Shown here in pieces: positions 54,040 to 64,000 of a DNA stretch of 64,000 nt (positions are counted from its first letter, which is position 1; the number at the start of each line of letters is the position of its first letter). The notes below the pieces were generated by a model. The model was not told where the DNA came from. It made no database searches and saw nothing but the letters and a program-made list of their open reading frames with translations. The stretch comes from Beta vulgaris subsp. vulgaris (lineage: Eukaryota; Streptophyta; Magnoliopsida; Caryophyllales; Amaranthaceae), in the NCBI RefSeq assembly GCF_026745355.1, contig NC_079208.1, forward strand, positions 53,181,776 to 53,245,775, in the 5' to 3' direction. A program made the position numbers and the translations under genes.

Positions 54040-55860
54040 AATAACCCATTAAATCAAATGAGTAACCCTTTTTGTTTATATAAGTAATCTATTTTGTTTA
54101 TAATTAAAAGTAACCCCTTTTTATTGTAACTAGTGAGTGTCCCGAGAAATGCTCCGGATTGTTTCTTTTCGTAATTTTTTGTCTTGTTAGGAAAAAATTG
54201 ACGTCATAATTTGAAGAATACAAGAAATTGGAGTAAGAGTTTATGTCTACAATATCTACTATCATTATCATTAATGTGTTAGGTATCCAACTACTTGTGT
54301 AGTTTTTTAATGAGATATAATTACAAGACCTTATTATATTTTATTTTTAAATATTAAACAATGATGTTATGTTGGATCAATGGTTAAGCTTTCACTTTCT
54401 ATTTCAAAGGTCAAGTGTTTGATACTTTCTAACCACACAACATATTTTTTTGAGTTGAGGGGTTTGACATGAAAATAGAGTATTTGCATTAGAACCTTAG
54501 AGGAGAGTGCCACATCGCACATAGACATTCTTATGAACGCCTTTTAATATATTAGTATAGATATATAGATGTGTAATCCTAAAATATTATATGTAACCTA
54601 CTTTATCTTATCAATAGCTTTATTTATTCATATCATTAACCTCAATTGTTTATACTAATAACCTCATTTATTCATATCAATATCTCCAATTATTCACACA
54701 AGTAACTCTCATTTTTTAATACAAGTAAGCCCAATTATTCATAAATGTAACCTCATTTATTCATATGAGTAACTTCATTTGTTCATAACAGTAACCTCAA
54801 TTAATCATACGACGACTCTATATAATCATACGAGTAACCCCATTTGTTAACAAAAGTAACCCAATTACTTAATACTAGTAACCTCATTCTTTCATAAGAG
54901 TAACCTCATTTAATAATATGATAACTCTAATTAATCGTATGAGTAAACCCAATTGTTTACAAAAGTATTTAACCCCCATTTATTCATACGACTAACCTCA
55001 ATTGTTCACAATAGTAATATCCTTTATTCATATTAGTAACCCCAATTTTTCACACAACTAACTCATATTTATTAATACAAGTAACATCATTTGTTCATAA
55101 TGAGTAACCCTATTTATTCATACCAGTAACCCTATATAATCATGAGTAACTTAGTTTTGTTCACATAAGTAAATTATTTTTTTTTATAAGAGTTACCCTT
55201 CTATTATTACGCGTAACCTTAAAATATCATATGAGTAAATCCATTTATTTTTTATAGTAACCTCATTTACTTTTTGGAATAACCTTGTTTAATTTTATGA
55301 GTAACCTATTTTAATTATTTGAGTAACTTAATTTAATTTTATGAGTAACTTCATTTATTCATATCAATAACCTCATCTATTCATGATGAGTAACCCCAAA
55401 TATTTACAAAAATAACCATCATTTATCAATACGAGTAATCTCATTTATCAATATTATATGAGTAACCCCAATTGTTCACAAAAGTAACCCCATTTCTTCA
55501 TACAAGTAACCGTACTTAAGTATATGACAATCCTATTAAATCATGAGTAATCCTATTAGATCACAAGTAACCCTAATTATTCATACAAGTAACCGTACTT
55601 AAGTATATGGCAATCCTATTAAATCATGAGTAATCCTATTAGATCACAAGTAACCCTAATTATTCACAAAAGTAATTTCATTGTTTCATATAAGTAACCT
55701 CATTCATTCATAAGAATACTCTGACTAGATTTCCCTTTTAGTATAAAAATAACATTTATCTATAGTAGTGACACGCTTTTATTGTTAATAGTAACCATAT
55801 ACTCATACAAGTAACTTTATTTGCTTATAAAAGTAAGTTTATTTGTTCATAAACGTTTGT
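54040..55860. repeat. AGTAACC-type degenerate minisatellite
   Basis: About 1.4 kb (54040-54129 and 54562-55860, split by a Helitron) of loosely tandem 20-24-bp units of the form AGTAACCTCATTTATTCATA, with many variants (AGTAACCCCAATTGTTCACA). One 83-bp block is duplicated almost exactly at 55497-55667. No open frame. Confidence 0.75.
54130..54561 (-). mobile_element. Non-autonomous Helitron in the minisatellite
   Basis: Minus strand: starts TCTATACTAATATATTAAAA after A (54562), ends CTAG before T (54129). A weak hairpin (CCGGAG...CTCGGG) lies about 12 bp before CTAG. 432 bp. Interior shared with the relic at 10213-10495, including a tRNA-like pair on the plus strand (TGGATCAATGGTTAAGC ... 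AGGTCAAGTGTTTGATAC). Confidence 0.8.
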
Positions 55861-56651
55861 GTACAATGGTCAACTATAAAATGTCATATCTCACATCACA
55901 CCTAATCTCTTTGGAAAATTTAAGTTTGAGATAAAAATTTAGCTCGATATATTTCCAACGCCTGGTCAAACGCTCGATTACGATAAGAAACCAGTGAAAT
56001 ATAACTTTTTGAAAATGAACTGGCTAACTGACTAGTGCGCTTGCCCGGCCACATCTATATTTGTAGATTTGGTCAGCCGCCACACGCTAGACGAGCTGAA
56101 ACGCTAAATAGTCTAGTCAAACTAACTCAAACTCTAACTCAAACTCGACTTGTATCATTTACCGATTAAAGTTAACAACTTTAATGGTCCAAATTAGTAA
56201 AATGTGAGTGGAGCGGGAAGGAACTAATTGGAGTAGAAGGACAAGAATATTGGGGTATCAGGGATTTTTTTTAAAAAAATAAAAGCTCAAAGATAAGCAA
56301 GCACAAGCTCCAAATTGGGAATTGCAGCCAAAAGAAATCGTCCTTTCCTTTATTTTCATTTGTTTCTATTATCTGCATTCTGCAATTAGTGTACAGGGTC
56401 TCCCTCTTGTCTTGTCCCATCAAATCAATCAGTTGTATGCTACCACCAGAATCAGCCTGGATATCCAGCCATTTATGTATGCCAATCACCATCGCAACTT
56501 TATAAATTGCACAAAAATAAATTGAAAGTTCACCAAGAAAATCTTAATGTTACTTCAACATTTTGTGTTATTTTATACAGTATATTTTAACGAATAATGA
56601 TTTGTAGTTTGCCTACTCCAAGTAAGCAAATGATCCTAAAAGTATAATAAA
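55861..56651. other. Intergenic, no gene seen
   Basis: A GGCCACATC ... TGGTCAGCCGCCACACGC segment near 56046-56090 is locally GC-rich. No coding feature could be supported. Confidence 0.35.
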
Positions 56652-56812
56652 CGGTTTTTCACCAGGTACTTGTGTGATTTTTCAAAATTTATGAGGTATC
56701 CCTACATTTAAAAAAATGCACCAATTACCCTTACTATTTCAATAAAATTCACGAAATGCCCTTAATGACTAACGGTATTAAGTTTTCGTTAGTCATTAAG
56801 GCTAATTAACCC
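56652..56812. mobile_element. Single end of a Mutator-like foldback element
   Basis: CGGTTTTTCACCAGGTAC and following bases match the terminal arm of the elements at 1160 and 50460. It includes the subterminal palindrome TAATGACTAACGG ... CGTTAGTCATTA (56762-56799). No opposite terminus or 9-bp duplication was found, so this is a remnant. Confidence 0.7.
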
Positions 56813-56817
56813 CTTAA

Positions 56818-56974
56818 GCTGTGCAGGGCACAATATCCAAATAACAAAACAGTTTAGTAGTGAGGGAATTCAAATAACTAATACATCTCAATTTTCTATA
56901 ATTATATTGTTGGTCACAAGAATGAAAGTACTGTTTCACACTGTGTAGGGCACAATATCCAAATAACAAAACAC
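56818..56974. repeat. Direct repeat of about 33 bp, spacing 123 bp
   Basis: TGTGCAGGGCACAATATCCA and TGTGTAGGGCACAATATCCA, each followed by AATAACAAAACA, at 56819 and 56942. It directly abuts the foldback-element end. Confidence 0.75.
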
Positions 56975-57198
56975 TTGTAAGTAATAGGTCATACAAGACA
57001 TAATATATCATAACAAGATAAAGTTCATAAGAAAATTGCTCAAGTCAAATGAAACACATGTTATATTGACCACTACTCGTTGATGAATGTTTCATTGCTT
57101 GCAGGTTCAATGTTTTGGGTTAGATGACTCAAAAGTAGCTATATTTCCGGATTGTCTTTAAATCTTCAATTTGTTTTATTGTATTTTGATGTAATGCA

Positions 57199-57494
57199 TA
57201 GAGGTAATAATGATACGAGTCGAGTTCAAGCTAGCTCGACTCGACTCGTTCGCATTTCGAGTTGAGTTGAGTTGAGTCAAGCTCATTCGAGTTGAGTTTT
57301 GACCGAGTCGAGCTTTGACCGTGTAGATTTCGAGTAGGTGTCAAGTGTCTCACGTCACAAACAACAATAAGGTAGAAAAATGTTGAATCTAGGTAATATT
57401 GATGATTGGGTATTCGAGTTTCTCACGAGTTTTCGAGTCGAGTATCGAGTTTCTCAACTCGACTCACCAACATTTCGAGTCATTGCCACCCCTA
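57199..57494. mobile_element. hAT-like element with CGAGTC arms
   Basis: Ends TAGAGGTAATAATGATACGAG / TTGCCACCCCTA; flanks GTAATGCA and GTAATAATGCA are a probable 8-bp duplication with a small later change. Arms are GAGTTGAGTTGAG / CTCAACTCGACTC repeats, the same design as the elements at 32989 and 48496. Confidence 0.65.
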
Positions 57495-58884
57495 GTAATA
57501 ATGCATGTGAAAGTAAAGAAATGATTCACAATTTTTTTTGCAAAAGCAAACTTTTGGCTTTGACCTTTGAGGACATCTAATATAGTTGTGTCAAAGAATA
57601 AAAATCTATAAAATTTTTGTATTAGTTATAAATTACTATGACCATATGCAAATTGAGTGTGTATAATAATTTTAAGTTTTAAAATATATTTAATCCATTG
57701 GAATTTTAAACACCTACCTCCCCAAAACTTATTTAATCTATTGGAATGCTAAATATTGATCCAAAACATTTTAAAATTATCACGCGCCCATCAAAAAATT
57801 CCAACTTTACCCTTCCTTTGTTTTTTCCCCAAACCACCACCTCTTGCCATCACATCGATTGTTACAACCTCCAGTCCCACTTGAAATCAATTTTTTTACG
57901 AGGTGAGTGGTGGCGGGTGGCCGGAAGAGTAAATAGTGACAAGTGGTGGCGGATGGTGAAAAAATTTAGTAAAATAATAAATTAAAAGTGATCACGATGT
58001 AATTTTAAGAAATTTTAAAGCGATAATTAATACTCTATCTCTTTGTAGAAATGTCTAATAGGGTTGTGGGCTCCTGGCCTTCCCTGCCACCTGCTCGATG
58101 AATAGATACTACGTCCCAAATAAGGGAGGCAGTCAGAAAGCTTTTAAAATGACTGAAGAGGTAAAGAAAAACAAAAGGACACAAGCGGGATTCAGAAAAA
58201 ACTTTGAATTCTGATGGGAGAGGTCGATATTGATCTCTTGATTTATCCTCCAACTTCTTTGTCTCAGTGTATGGATTTGACCAACAATAGATTTCCTCAG
58301 TTGGTACTAGATGCTACATAGATTTTTCCCCAACTTTATTTTTCATTTTTTGTTTTTAGAAAGAGTTCTCCTCTTGTTTTAGAGTATTTCTTGTTTTATA
58401 ATACATACAATATTTGATTATTTATAATTTTTAAGATATCTCTTCAACTAATAATATTTTAAATTATTTGTTGATAAATATCATTGTTAAAAGTTGATAA
58501 AGAAAAATATAAATCAAAATAAATCAAATATTTAAAATCTTACATAGTCAAAAAAAAAATCCTATTAGTAAAAAACTTATGATCAAAATTTACAAACTTT
58601 GACCCAAAAAATCAAAATTTGTATGTGTTTTTTTTCAAAAGGGAGGAATTGTATGTAGAATTCTTGACAAGAGTAGCTTAAATCTATGAATATAAAAAAG
58701 CATAAAAAGTTATAAGTTTTTTGACAAAGTACTTCATTCATTTGTACATCATGTCGATTTTTCACACTATTTGGATATTATCAAATTTAACTATATTTAA
58801 TTACTATTTTGTAAATATGAATATCATTATCTTAATTATTGTTAGGTTGATCTTAATATATATTTTCAAAATTTAATAATATAC
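57495..58884. other. Intergenic, no gene seen
   Basis: Mostly AT-rich. A minus-strand frame of 72 codons at 58035-58253 has no recognisable domain. Confidence 0.35.
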
Positions 58885-59219
58885 AATAATACAAACTTTT
58901 GTCCGTTCTCTCATAATAATAAAAATTTTTGATTATTTTTTTTAATACAAACTTTTGATCAAAATTCCTCCAGTAGGACAATACCGGTTATTAACTTGTT
59001 CTAAAAGGTAACAAGTTGATGTGGTTCAGGTGGGTGGGTGGTTGGTTGGGGAGGAGGGAGAAAGAAGAAAGATCATTTTGTAATTTTTTTTGACTTGTTT
59101 TACAGGTTACAAGTCAACTTGACCTACTGGAGGAATTTGTGATGTAAAGTTTATATTATTAAAAATAATAAAAAGTTTGAATTATTGCGAGAGAACAGAC
59201 AAAAATTTGTATTATTATA
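58885..59219. mobile_element. AT-rich MITE of unknown class
   Basis: ATAATACAAACTTTTGTCCG / GACAAAAATTTGTATTAT and TTCTCTCATAATAATAAA / GAGAGAAC form inverted ends. An inner inverted pair AATTCCTCCAGTAGG / CCTACTGGAGGAATT (58970, 59119) supports a foldback structure. No coding capacity. Confidence 0.55.
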
Positions 59220-59676
59220 GTTAAAAAATCCTAAAATATATTATAGAACAAAATTGTACATCGACATCAAGTGGGTCCAACCAATATGATGCCTTTATTA
59301 AAAAACAGAGAAAATATATGACGAAGTTACAAAAGGTTGCGAGACCTTGTGCATCCTAAAGAAGTTGGAAAGCAATGCCCCATTAATAATCTTAGATTTG
59401 TTCAAAGTGCCGGTTGGCATAGAGTAAAAAATACGTCTTTGAAATTCTAAATCAAAAAAAATAAAATTCAAGCAAACAATTAAAGACAAATACAAAAGAA
59501 AGAGTGATTTCAGATCTTGTGTAACATATTTTGAATACCATCTATGTGTCACTAGTTTTTATTGACGGATTATGGTGTTATATTGTAATTAAAATAAAAA
59601 TTGATGGACTACAATGATATTATTAACCAATAAAATGAAGTTTGCTCACAAATGATACCCAAAAATACAGTGGGAC
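59220..59676. other. Intergenic, no gene seen
   Basis: AT-rich sequence with no supported feature. Confidence 0.4.
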
Positions 59677-59691
59677 ATAAGATTTTGATTT

Positions 59692-59897
59692 AAAGGATAG
59701 GAGTTAGCTCAAGTGGATAGAGCGTTCCCCCTTGACCCTTGAGATTAGGGGTTCGATCCTTATTCCCAGCATTATGCTAGGATATTTCCTTAGCGTACTA
59801 TACATGCCTTATCAGCCAATGTGTTGGTGTTTCCTACAGGCTCATAGCCTTATAGGAGTTAGCCCTTGAGTTGACTTAATTTCCTAATAAAAAAAAA
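59692..59897 (+). mobile_element. tRNA-derived SINE with 15-bp target duplication
   Basis: Flanked by a perfect ATAAGATTTTGATTT (59677-59691, 59898-59912). A-box TTAGCTCAAGTGGATAGAGC (59703), B-box GGGGTTCGATCC (59749-59760), and an A-tail. The head still looks tRNA-like, so it is a well preserved copy. Confidence 0.92.
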
Positions 59898-60130
59898 ATA
59901 AGATTTTGATTTCAAAAGAACATGTTAGAATGATCCAATCCATGTATTATCACGCTACAAGTACCCGATGAAGCACAAACGCAAGTCCAGGCCACCAATT
60001 AAATTCCTACACAATTGACAGCTTCTGTTAATTACTATCTTTACTAGACAAACTACCACCACCAACTTAACTTAATTCCTATGTTAAACCTTTAGTAAAT
60101 TGTCCAACATTACAGTCTAATATAATTCAT

Positions 60131-63100
60131 TCATTCCAACAAAGCAAAGATTGGTAGAATTCCCAGATTATTACTATTATGATGCGTACTTAGGCGATCA
60201 CCAACACCAGGTTGACTATTGTTACTATACATTAAACTAGGCATGTCATCTGAAGCATTGTCACTTCCATTTGTGATAGCAAGTGGTTGAGAGCAAGCAT
60301 TGTTGTACTCTTCCTCTTCTGAGCCGGCATTGATGGCCGGAGGTGGAGTCGTTGGCGAGTCTTTAATGGGTGATGCTCGCTTTGCTAGATCGCCTCCGAT
60401 GAGAGTCGAGCTCGAGCATATTCTCTTGACATCGTACCTGCTTATGTCGAAATTGGTTACTGCACTTGTGCCTCTAAACTTGATGGCTGCTATGTCATAA
60501 GCCTCTGCTGCTTCCTCTTGTGTGCCTAACATGTTTAATACATATGATGTCAACATTAAATTTTCATCTAGCAGCTTTAATTTAGATCGCATTTGATTTA
60601 CATGATTTTAATTTATTAAAGAACTTTTAGGCTCTTAACTCAATATATTTAGTGCTTAACTAACGTCTCAAGGCGTTTTGTTTAAGTATCTTTTTGAATC
60701 AAATACAACGTTTGTCGATAAATCATCTTTTGAAAACAAAAAGTGTACTTCCTCCGTTTTTTTTTACTCGCTACACTTCTCATTTCACGGACTTCTAGGC
60801 AATTTTTGGAGGAGAGAGAGGTAGAGAGTAAAAAGAAAAGGGACCCATGTGGGAGAGAGATAGAGAGAGTTTATTGCCTAAAAAAGAAGTGTAACAAGTA
60901 ACGTGAAATTTCTCATAATGAAAAGTGTAGCGAGTAAAAAGAAACGGAGGAAGTATTTCAATTTAGGCTCCGTTTGGTAGGGCGTAAAATATTTTCAGTG
61001 TAAAATGATTTTCATGGAAAACAATTTACAATGGAAAACACAATTCCAAAATTAGTTTTTCGTTGTTTGGTTCGATGTAAAAAAATGATGAAATGAAAGG
61101 AAAATGAAAGTGAAAGTAAGGAGGTAGTGAGAGAAGTGTACAAGAGAGAGAAGGAAAATAGTTTTCCCTTCATTTTGAAAGGAAAATGGTTTTCCATCCT
61201 TGGGAGAGTAATTTTACCCCAAGGGAAAATGGTTTTACACTCTTTTGCCAACCAAACAATGTAAAACTGAAAATAGAGGAAAACAGTTTTCCGGGAAAAC
61301 ATTTTACGCCCTACCAAACGGTGCCTTAAAGATGTTAGTGAAATTAAACTAAGCAATAGATAAAATCTGATAATTAAAGAAGAAGCAATTAAAGGTGTAG
61401 TAGGAGAAGAGAAAAGAAATTACTAAAAGTGCCAAGGTACAAGTCCTTGTTGCCTGCTACCCTTCCAATTCGAGCTTGCCACCTTCCATGTTGATGATGT
61501 CTGTTAATTGTTAAAGAACCAACAAAAACAAAGTTAGCAAGTAAGAGGAAAGTAGATGATAGATATTTTCATGGATTTCCTTTTAATGATTTACCTAAAA
61601 TGCAATTGTCACATGCATAGTATTACTATTATTGAGCTAGATCATCCTTTTTACCCTATTATTGAAAATAATGATTGATAACAAAAGCTGCAAATTTTGC
61701 AGGATTATTATTATTGAACTACCAAGAATTTAATCATGATTAGGATTATTATGATTATTACTACATTATTGAAGCTGGACTTTTAATTGGTCTGCTGTCA
61801 CAAATACATGATACTTTTCCCCCCATTGGGGACCCGTTACTCCATTAGTAAGAAGAAAGATTTTACTGAACCAACACCTCGCTCAGGTCATAGCTTGAGA
61901 ATAGGGGATATAAAAGAATTCCTACTTAAGGCTATGTTCAGTTCACCTTATTTTTGTTTATTTCAGATCTAATCAGATCAATTCAGATCATGCTTATATT
62001 TAAAAATAATTATATCTTTCATTACATATTAGTAAAAATTATAATAATTGAATATTAATAAAGTACTCATTGAGACGAATCAAACAAGACCCCACATGAC
62101 TATATTTTTTCTTATATATTGAGAAAAATCTAAAAGATAAGATCTTGTAATCAGATCAGATCAGAAAAAATAAGTTCAGATTAGAAAATTTCAGGTGAAC
62201 TAAACATAGCCTAAGTTTAAGTAGGTAGGTTCGAACTTGTGACAAGGTGAGTTCCCCGGCCACCACCTCCACCAAGTGAGCTTGGTGATACATAGTACTC
62301 CTTCTGTTTTTCTTTTTTTATTGTTCTCACTTAGAATCCTGGCACTATTCATACTTAGAGAAAATCTTCTCAATTTATTTCAATTTATAAGAAAAAATAT
62401 AGTCACGTGGAATCTTGTTTGATTTGTCTCAATTAGTACATTAATAATATTCAATCATTATAATTTTTACTAACATATAATGAAAGATATTTAAGTTTAA
62501 AAATATGCGTTGGAAGATGTGCACAGAAAAGTGAGAAAGATAAAAAAAAAAAAAAAAAAAAAGAGGGAGTACCTTGCTATGCACCCAAAAAAAAATACAT
62601 ACCTTGTTACTCCTCTGTATATTGATGCTCCTCTTGAAAACCCACTGCTTTGCCTGTCACAAAATACGTCACAAAACATTCAAAAATAACTATTGATATT
62701 GAATTGCAAAATCAAGAATATTGTACTATAAAATGCAGCTTTTCATTGATGAATAATAAGACTTGGAAACTTTGAAATTGGAAAAGACAAATACCTCCTC
62801 AGATGGGCGACAAATTCTTGTCTATTCATGTTCTTCATCCCTTCGAGTTCTTTTTCATAATCAGTAATCTGGTTATACAGAATAAAAAAAAAGGGGAAAG
62901 TAGAAAATTAAGTCAACAGGTTAATTAAAATAAGAAAAATATTACATGTACTTCTTAGGTGATTCACTTACTAGAAATAGATAATGTACAAAAATATTCT
63001 TATAACTAATTCAAATTTCACTAGTTATTAATGTCTATTTCTAATATATAGATATATGAAAAAGTGCTCGCAACATCATAGTGGAGTCTTTAAGAGGACG

Positions 63101-63559
63101 CTCGTAATTTCACGAGTTGAAAAGGTAAAATTAAATCCAAAATATAGTCAAGCTGTCAAATTAAAGCAAATAGAGTTAAGTTGGTACCAAGTTACAATTT
63201 TGATACCATCTTAATTCTATATTGATACCACATCGTTAGGATCAAAATATAGTCAAATTGGTGTCAATATACTTAAAAATTTGGTATCAAATTCTAACTT
63301 GATATCAAGTTGATTCTATTTGATAACAACTTAATTGTCCAATACATGAAATTACCAGCGTGTCCTTAATGAACTGTTGTAAGATTCCACCAAATAGTGG
63401 TTTAGTCGTTTAGACAAGCTCAAAGATGTACTTCTAGCTTTACTAAGTAGTGTTTGACTTAATAACTCACAGGGAAATTTATATGAGTAGCTGGGCCCCA
63501 GTATTTCAGTGCTGCTAAATCATAGGCTCTGGCTGCTTTTTCTTCCTTGTCATAGCCAC
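60131..63559 (-). CDS. AINTEGUMENTA-like AP2 transcription factor, 3' part
   Basis: Minus-strand exons 63471-63559, 62795-62868, 62603-62653, 61424-61500 and 60131-60525 (lengths 89, 74, 51, 77, 395); the 5' exons lie beyond the right edge. Encoded in order: end of AP2 repeat 1 ([29 protein letters not shown]); linker ([40 protein letters not shown]); AP2 repeat 2 ([56 protein letters not shown]); then a variable tail ([13 protein letters not shown] ... ILPIFALLE). Exon sizes 89-74-51-77 are those conserved in euANT/PLETHORA genes. Family knowledge: nuclear factors controlling meristem maintenance, organ initiation and embryo identity. The exact AIL/PLT member is undecided; the ICSSSTLI tail might favour an AIL1-like protein. 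Introns carry four MITEs. Confidence 0.9.
60748..60953. mobile_element. Stowaway MITE in AIL intron
   Basis: 206 bp, ends CTTCCTCCGTTT / GAAACGGAGGAAG, flanked by TA. This is the canonical Stowaway terminus. It lies in the last intron of the AP2 gene. Confidence 0.9.
60966..61325. mobile_element. Tourist-like MITE in AIL intron
   Basis: 360 bp, ends GGCTCCGTTTGGTAGGGCGT / ACGCCCTACCAAACGGTGCC, flanked by TTA (60963-60965, 61326-61328). Arms are palindromic (AAAATGATTTTC type). It sits 12 bp from the Stowaway at 60748-60953. Confidence 0.88.
61930..62211. mobile_element. Tourist-like MITE in AIL intron
   Basis: 282 bp, ends GGCTATGTTCAGTTCACCT / AGGTGAACTAAACATAGCC, flanked by TAA (61927-61929, 62212-62214). 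GATC-containing arms (CAGATCTAATCAGATC). Full-length relative of the fragment at 29138-29460. Confidence 0.85.
62298..62569. mobile_element. Stowaway-like MITE in AIL intron
   Basis: 272 bp, ends CTCCTTCTGTTTTTC / AAAAAGAGGGAG, flanked by TA. The interior carries the same core as the Tourist-like element 90 bp away (ATAGTCACGTGGAATCTTG ... ACATATAATGAAAGATAT). Its right end lies only 33 bp from an exon. Confidence 0.75.
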
Positions 63560-64000
63560 CTGATATAGACAAACAATGCAACTTTCTAATTTAGTAAGGG
63601 TATTATTTTTATAAATGCAGATCAACCATAAACTTTTTCAGCTTGAAATGGTTATATTAGGTAGTTTAATTAGGCGCATCTTTGTTAGCAGTTTTTAAAG
63701 GGTTCACTAAGGGCTGGTTCAGTTCAGTTCCGAACAATATTATTACTCTCACATATTATTATTTATTTCAGTTCAGTTCAGCTATTTTACGTCAAAAAAA
63801 ATAAGTTCTAAGTTAAACTCTCATAATATGTAGTCCAAAAGTAGAAACTTAACAACATGGTTTCATGTACTAATTCCATTGTATATTACATTATTACTAT
63901 ATTAGTATAAGGAGTAAAGTTAGAAAATCATCGCAGCATCGTATTGCATGTGATTCAATCATAAAGTCACAATTTTATACTAGTCTCTTTCTCCCACCGT
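63560..64000 (-). other. AIL intron running to the window edge
   Basis: euANT genes usually have a 9-bp micro-exon just upstream of the 89-bp exon. I looked for a matching acceptor-9 bp-donor pattern here and found none that gives VYLG, so it probably lies beyond the edge. Confidence 0.4.
63711..63803. mobile_element. MITE fragment with TTCAG repeats
   Basis: GGGCTGGTTCAGTTCAGTTC ... CTCTCACATATTATTATTT ... CAGTTCAGCTATTTTACG is a short, internally deleted copy of the 44372-44610 family, upstream of the first visible AP2 exon. Confidence 0.55.

Noticed and set aside
54040..55860. CRISPR-like array
   Set aside because: Units are degenerate with no regular repeat-spacer pattern, and the window is plant nuclear DNA.

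Overview
This window is nuclear DNA of a flowering plant, almost certainly a eudicot. The support is spliced genes with AT-rich GT-AG introns, four plant gene families (SP1-like RING E3 ligase, growth-regulating factor, POPEYE-type bHLH, AINTEGUMENTA-like AP2), and plant-type transposons (Ty1/copia with an initiator-Met-tRNA primer site, TRIM, Stowaway and Tourist MITEs, Helitrons, tRNA SINEs). The species cannot be fixed from the sequence alone.

Layout. 1-7.2 kb is repeats: LINE RNase H debris, a Stowaway-like MITE split by a Mutator-type foldback element, then a 5'-truncated LINE with a 12-bp target-site duplication. 7.56-12.95 kb is a six-exon SPL2 gene (+). 13-19 kb is intergenic, with a MITE, two SINEs and a GC-rich LTR-like segment. 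19.17-24.46 kb is a very young Ty1/copia element (-) with two identical 321-bp LTRs. 25.78-30.92 kb is a three-exon growth-regulating factor gene (+) whose two introns are filled with MITEs, a hAT-like element and two odd TRIM arrangements. 31.5-34.5 kb holds a Helitron, a SINE and MITEs. 35.0-38.1 kb is a POPEYE/bHLH47 gene (+) with a probable 5'UTR intron. 41.94-42.5 kb is a proline-rich membrane-anchored protein gene (-). 44-49 kb contains MITEs, an inverted 21-bp tandem array and one possible small membrane-protein gene. 49.39-53.47 kb is a large solo LTR split by a second Mutator-type foldback element. 54-55.9 kb is a degenerate AGTAACC-type minisatellite interrupted by a Helitron. 57-60 kb has more MITEs and a SINE. 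60.13 kb to the right edge is the 3' half of an AINTEGUMENTA-like AP2 gene (-), running off the window.

The host genes do not form an operon-like unit. They are independent regulators: chloroplast or peroxisome protein quality control, organ growth, iron response and meristem identity. The most unusual material is in the repeats: foldback elements with telomere-like arms, TRIMs with inverted or collapsed LTRs, Helitrons with tRNA-like boxes, and MITE families with different ends but a common core. All calls come from reading the sequence; no database search was run.
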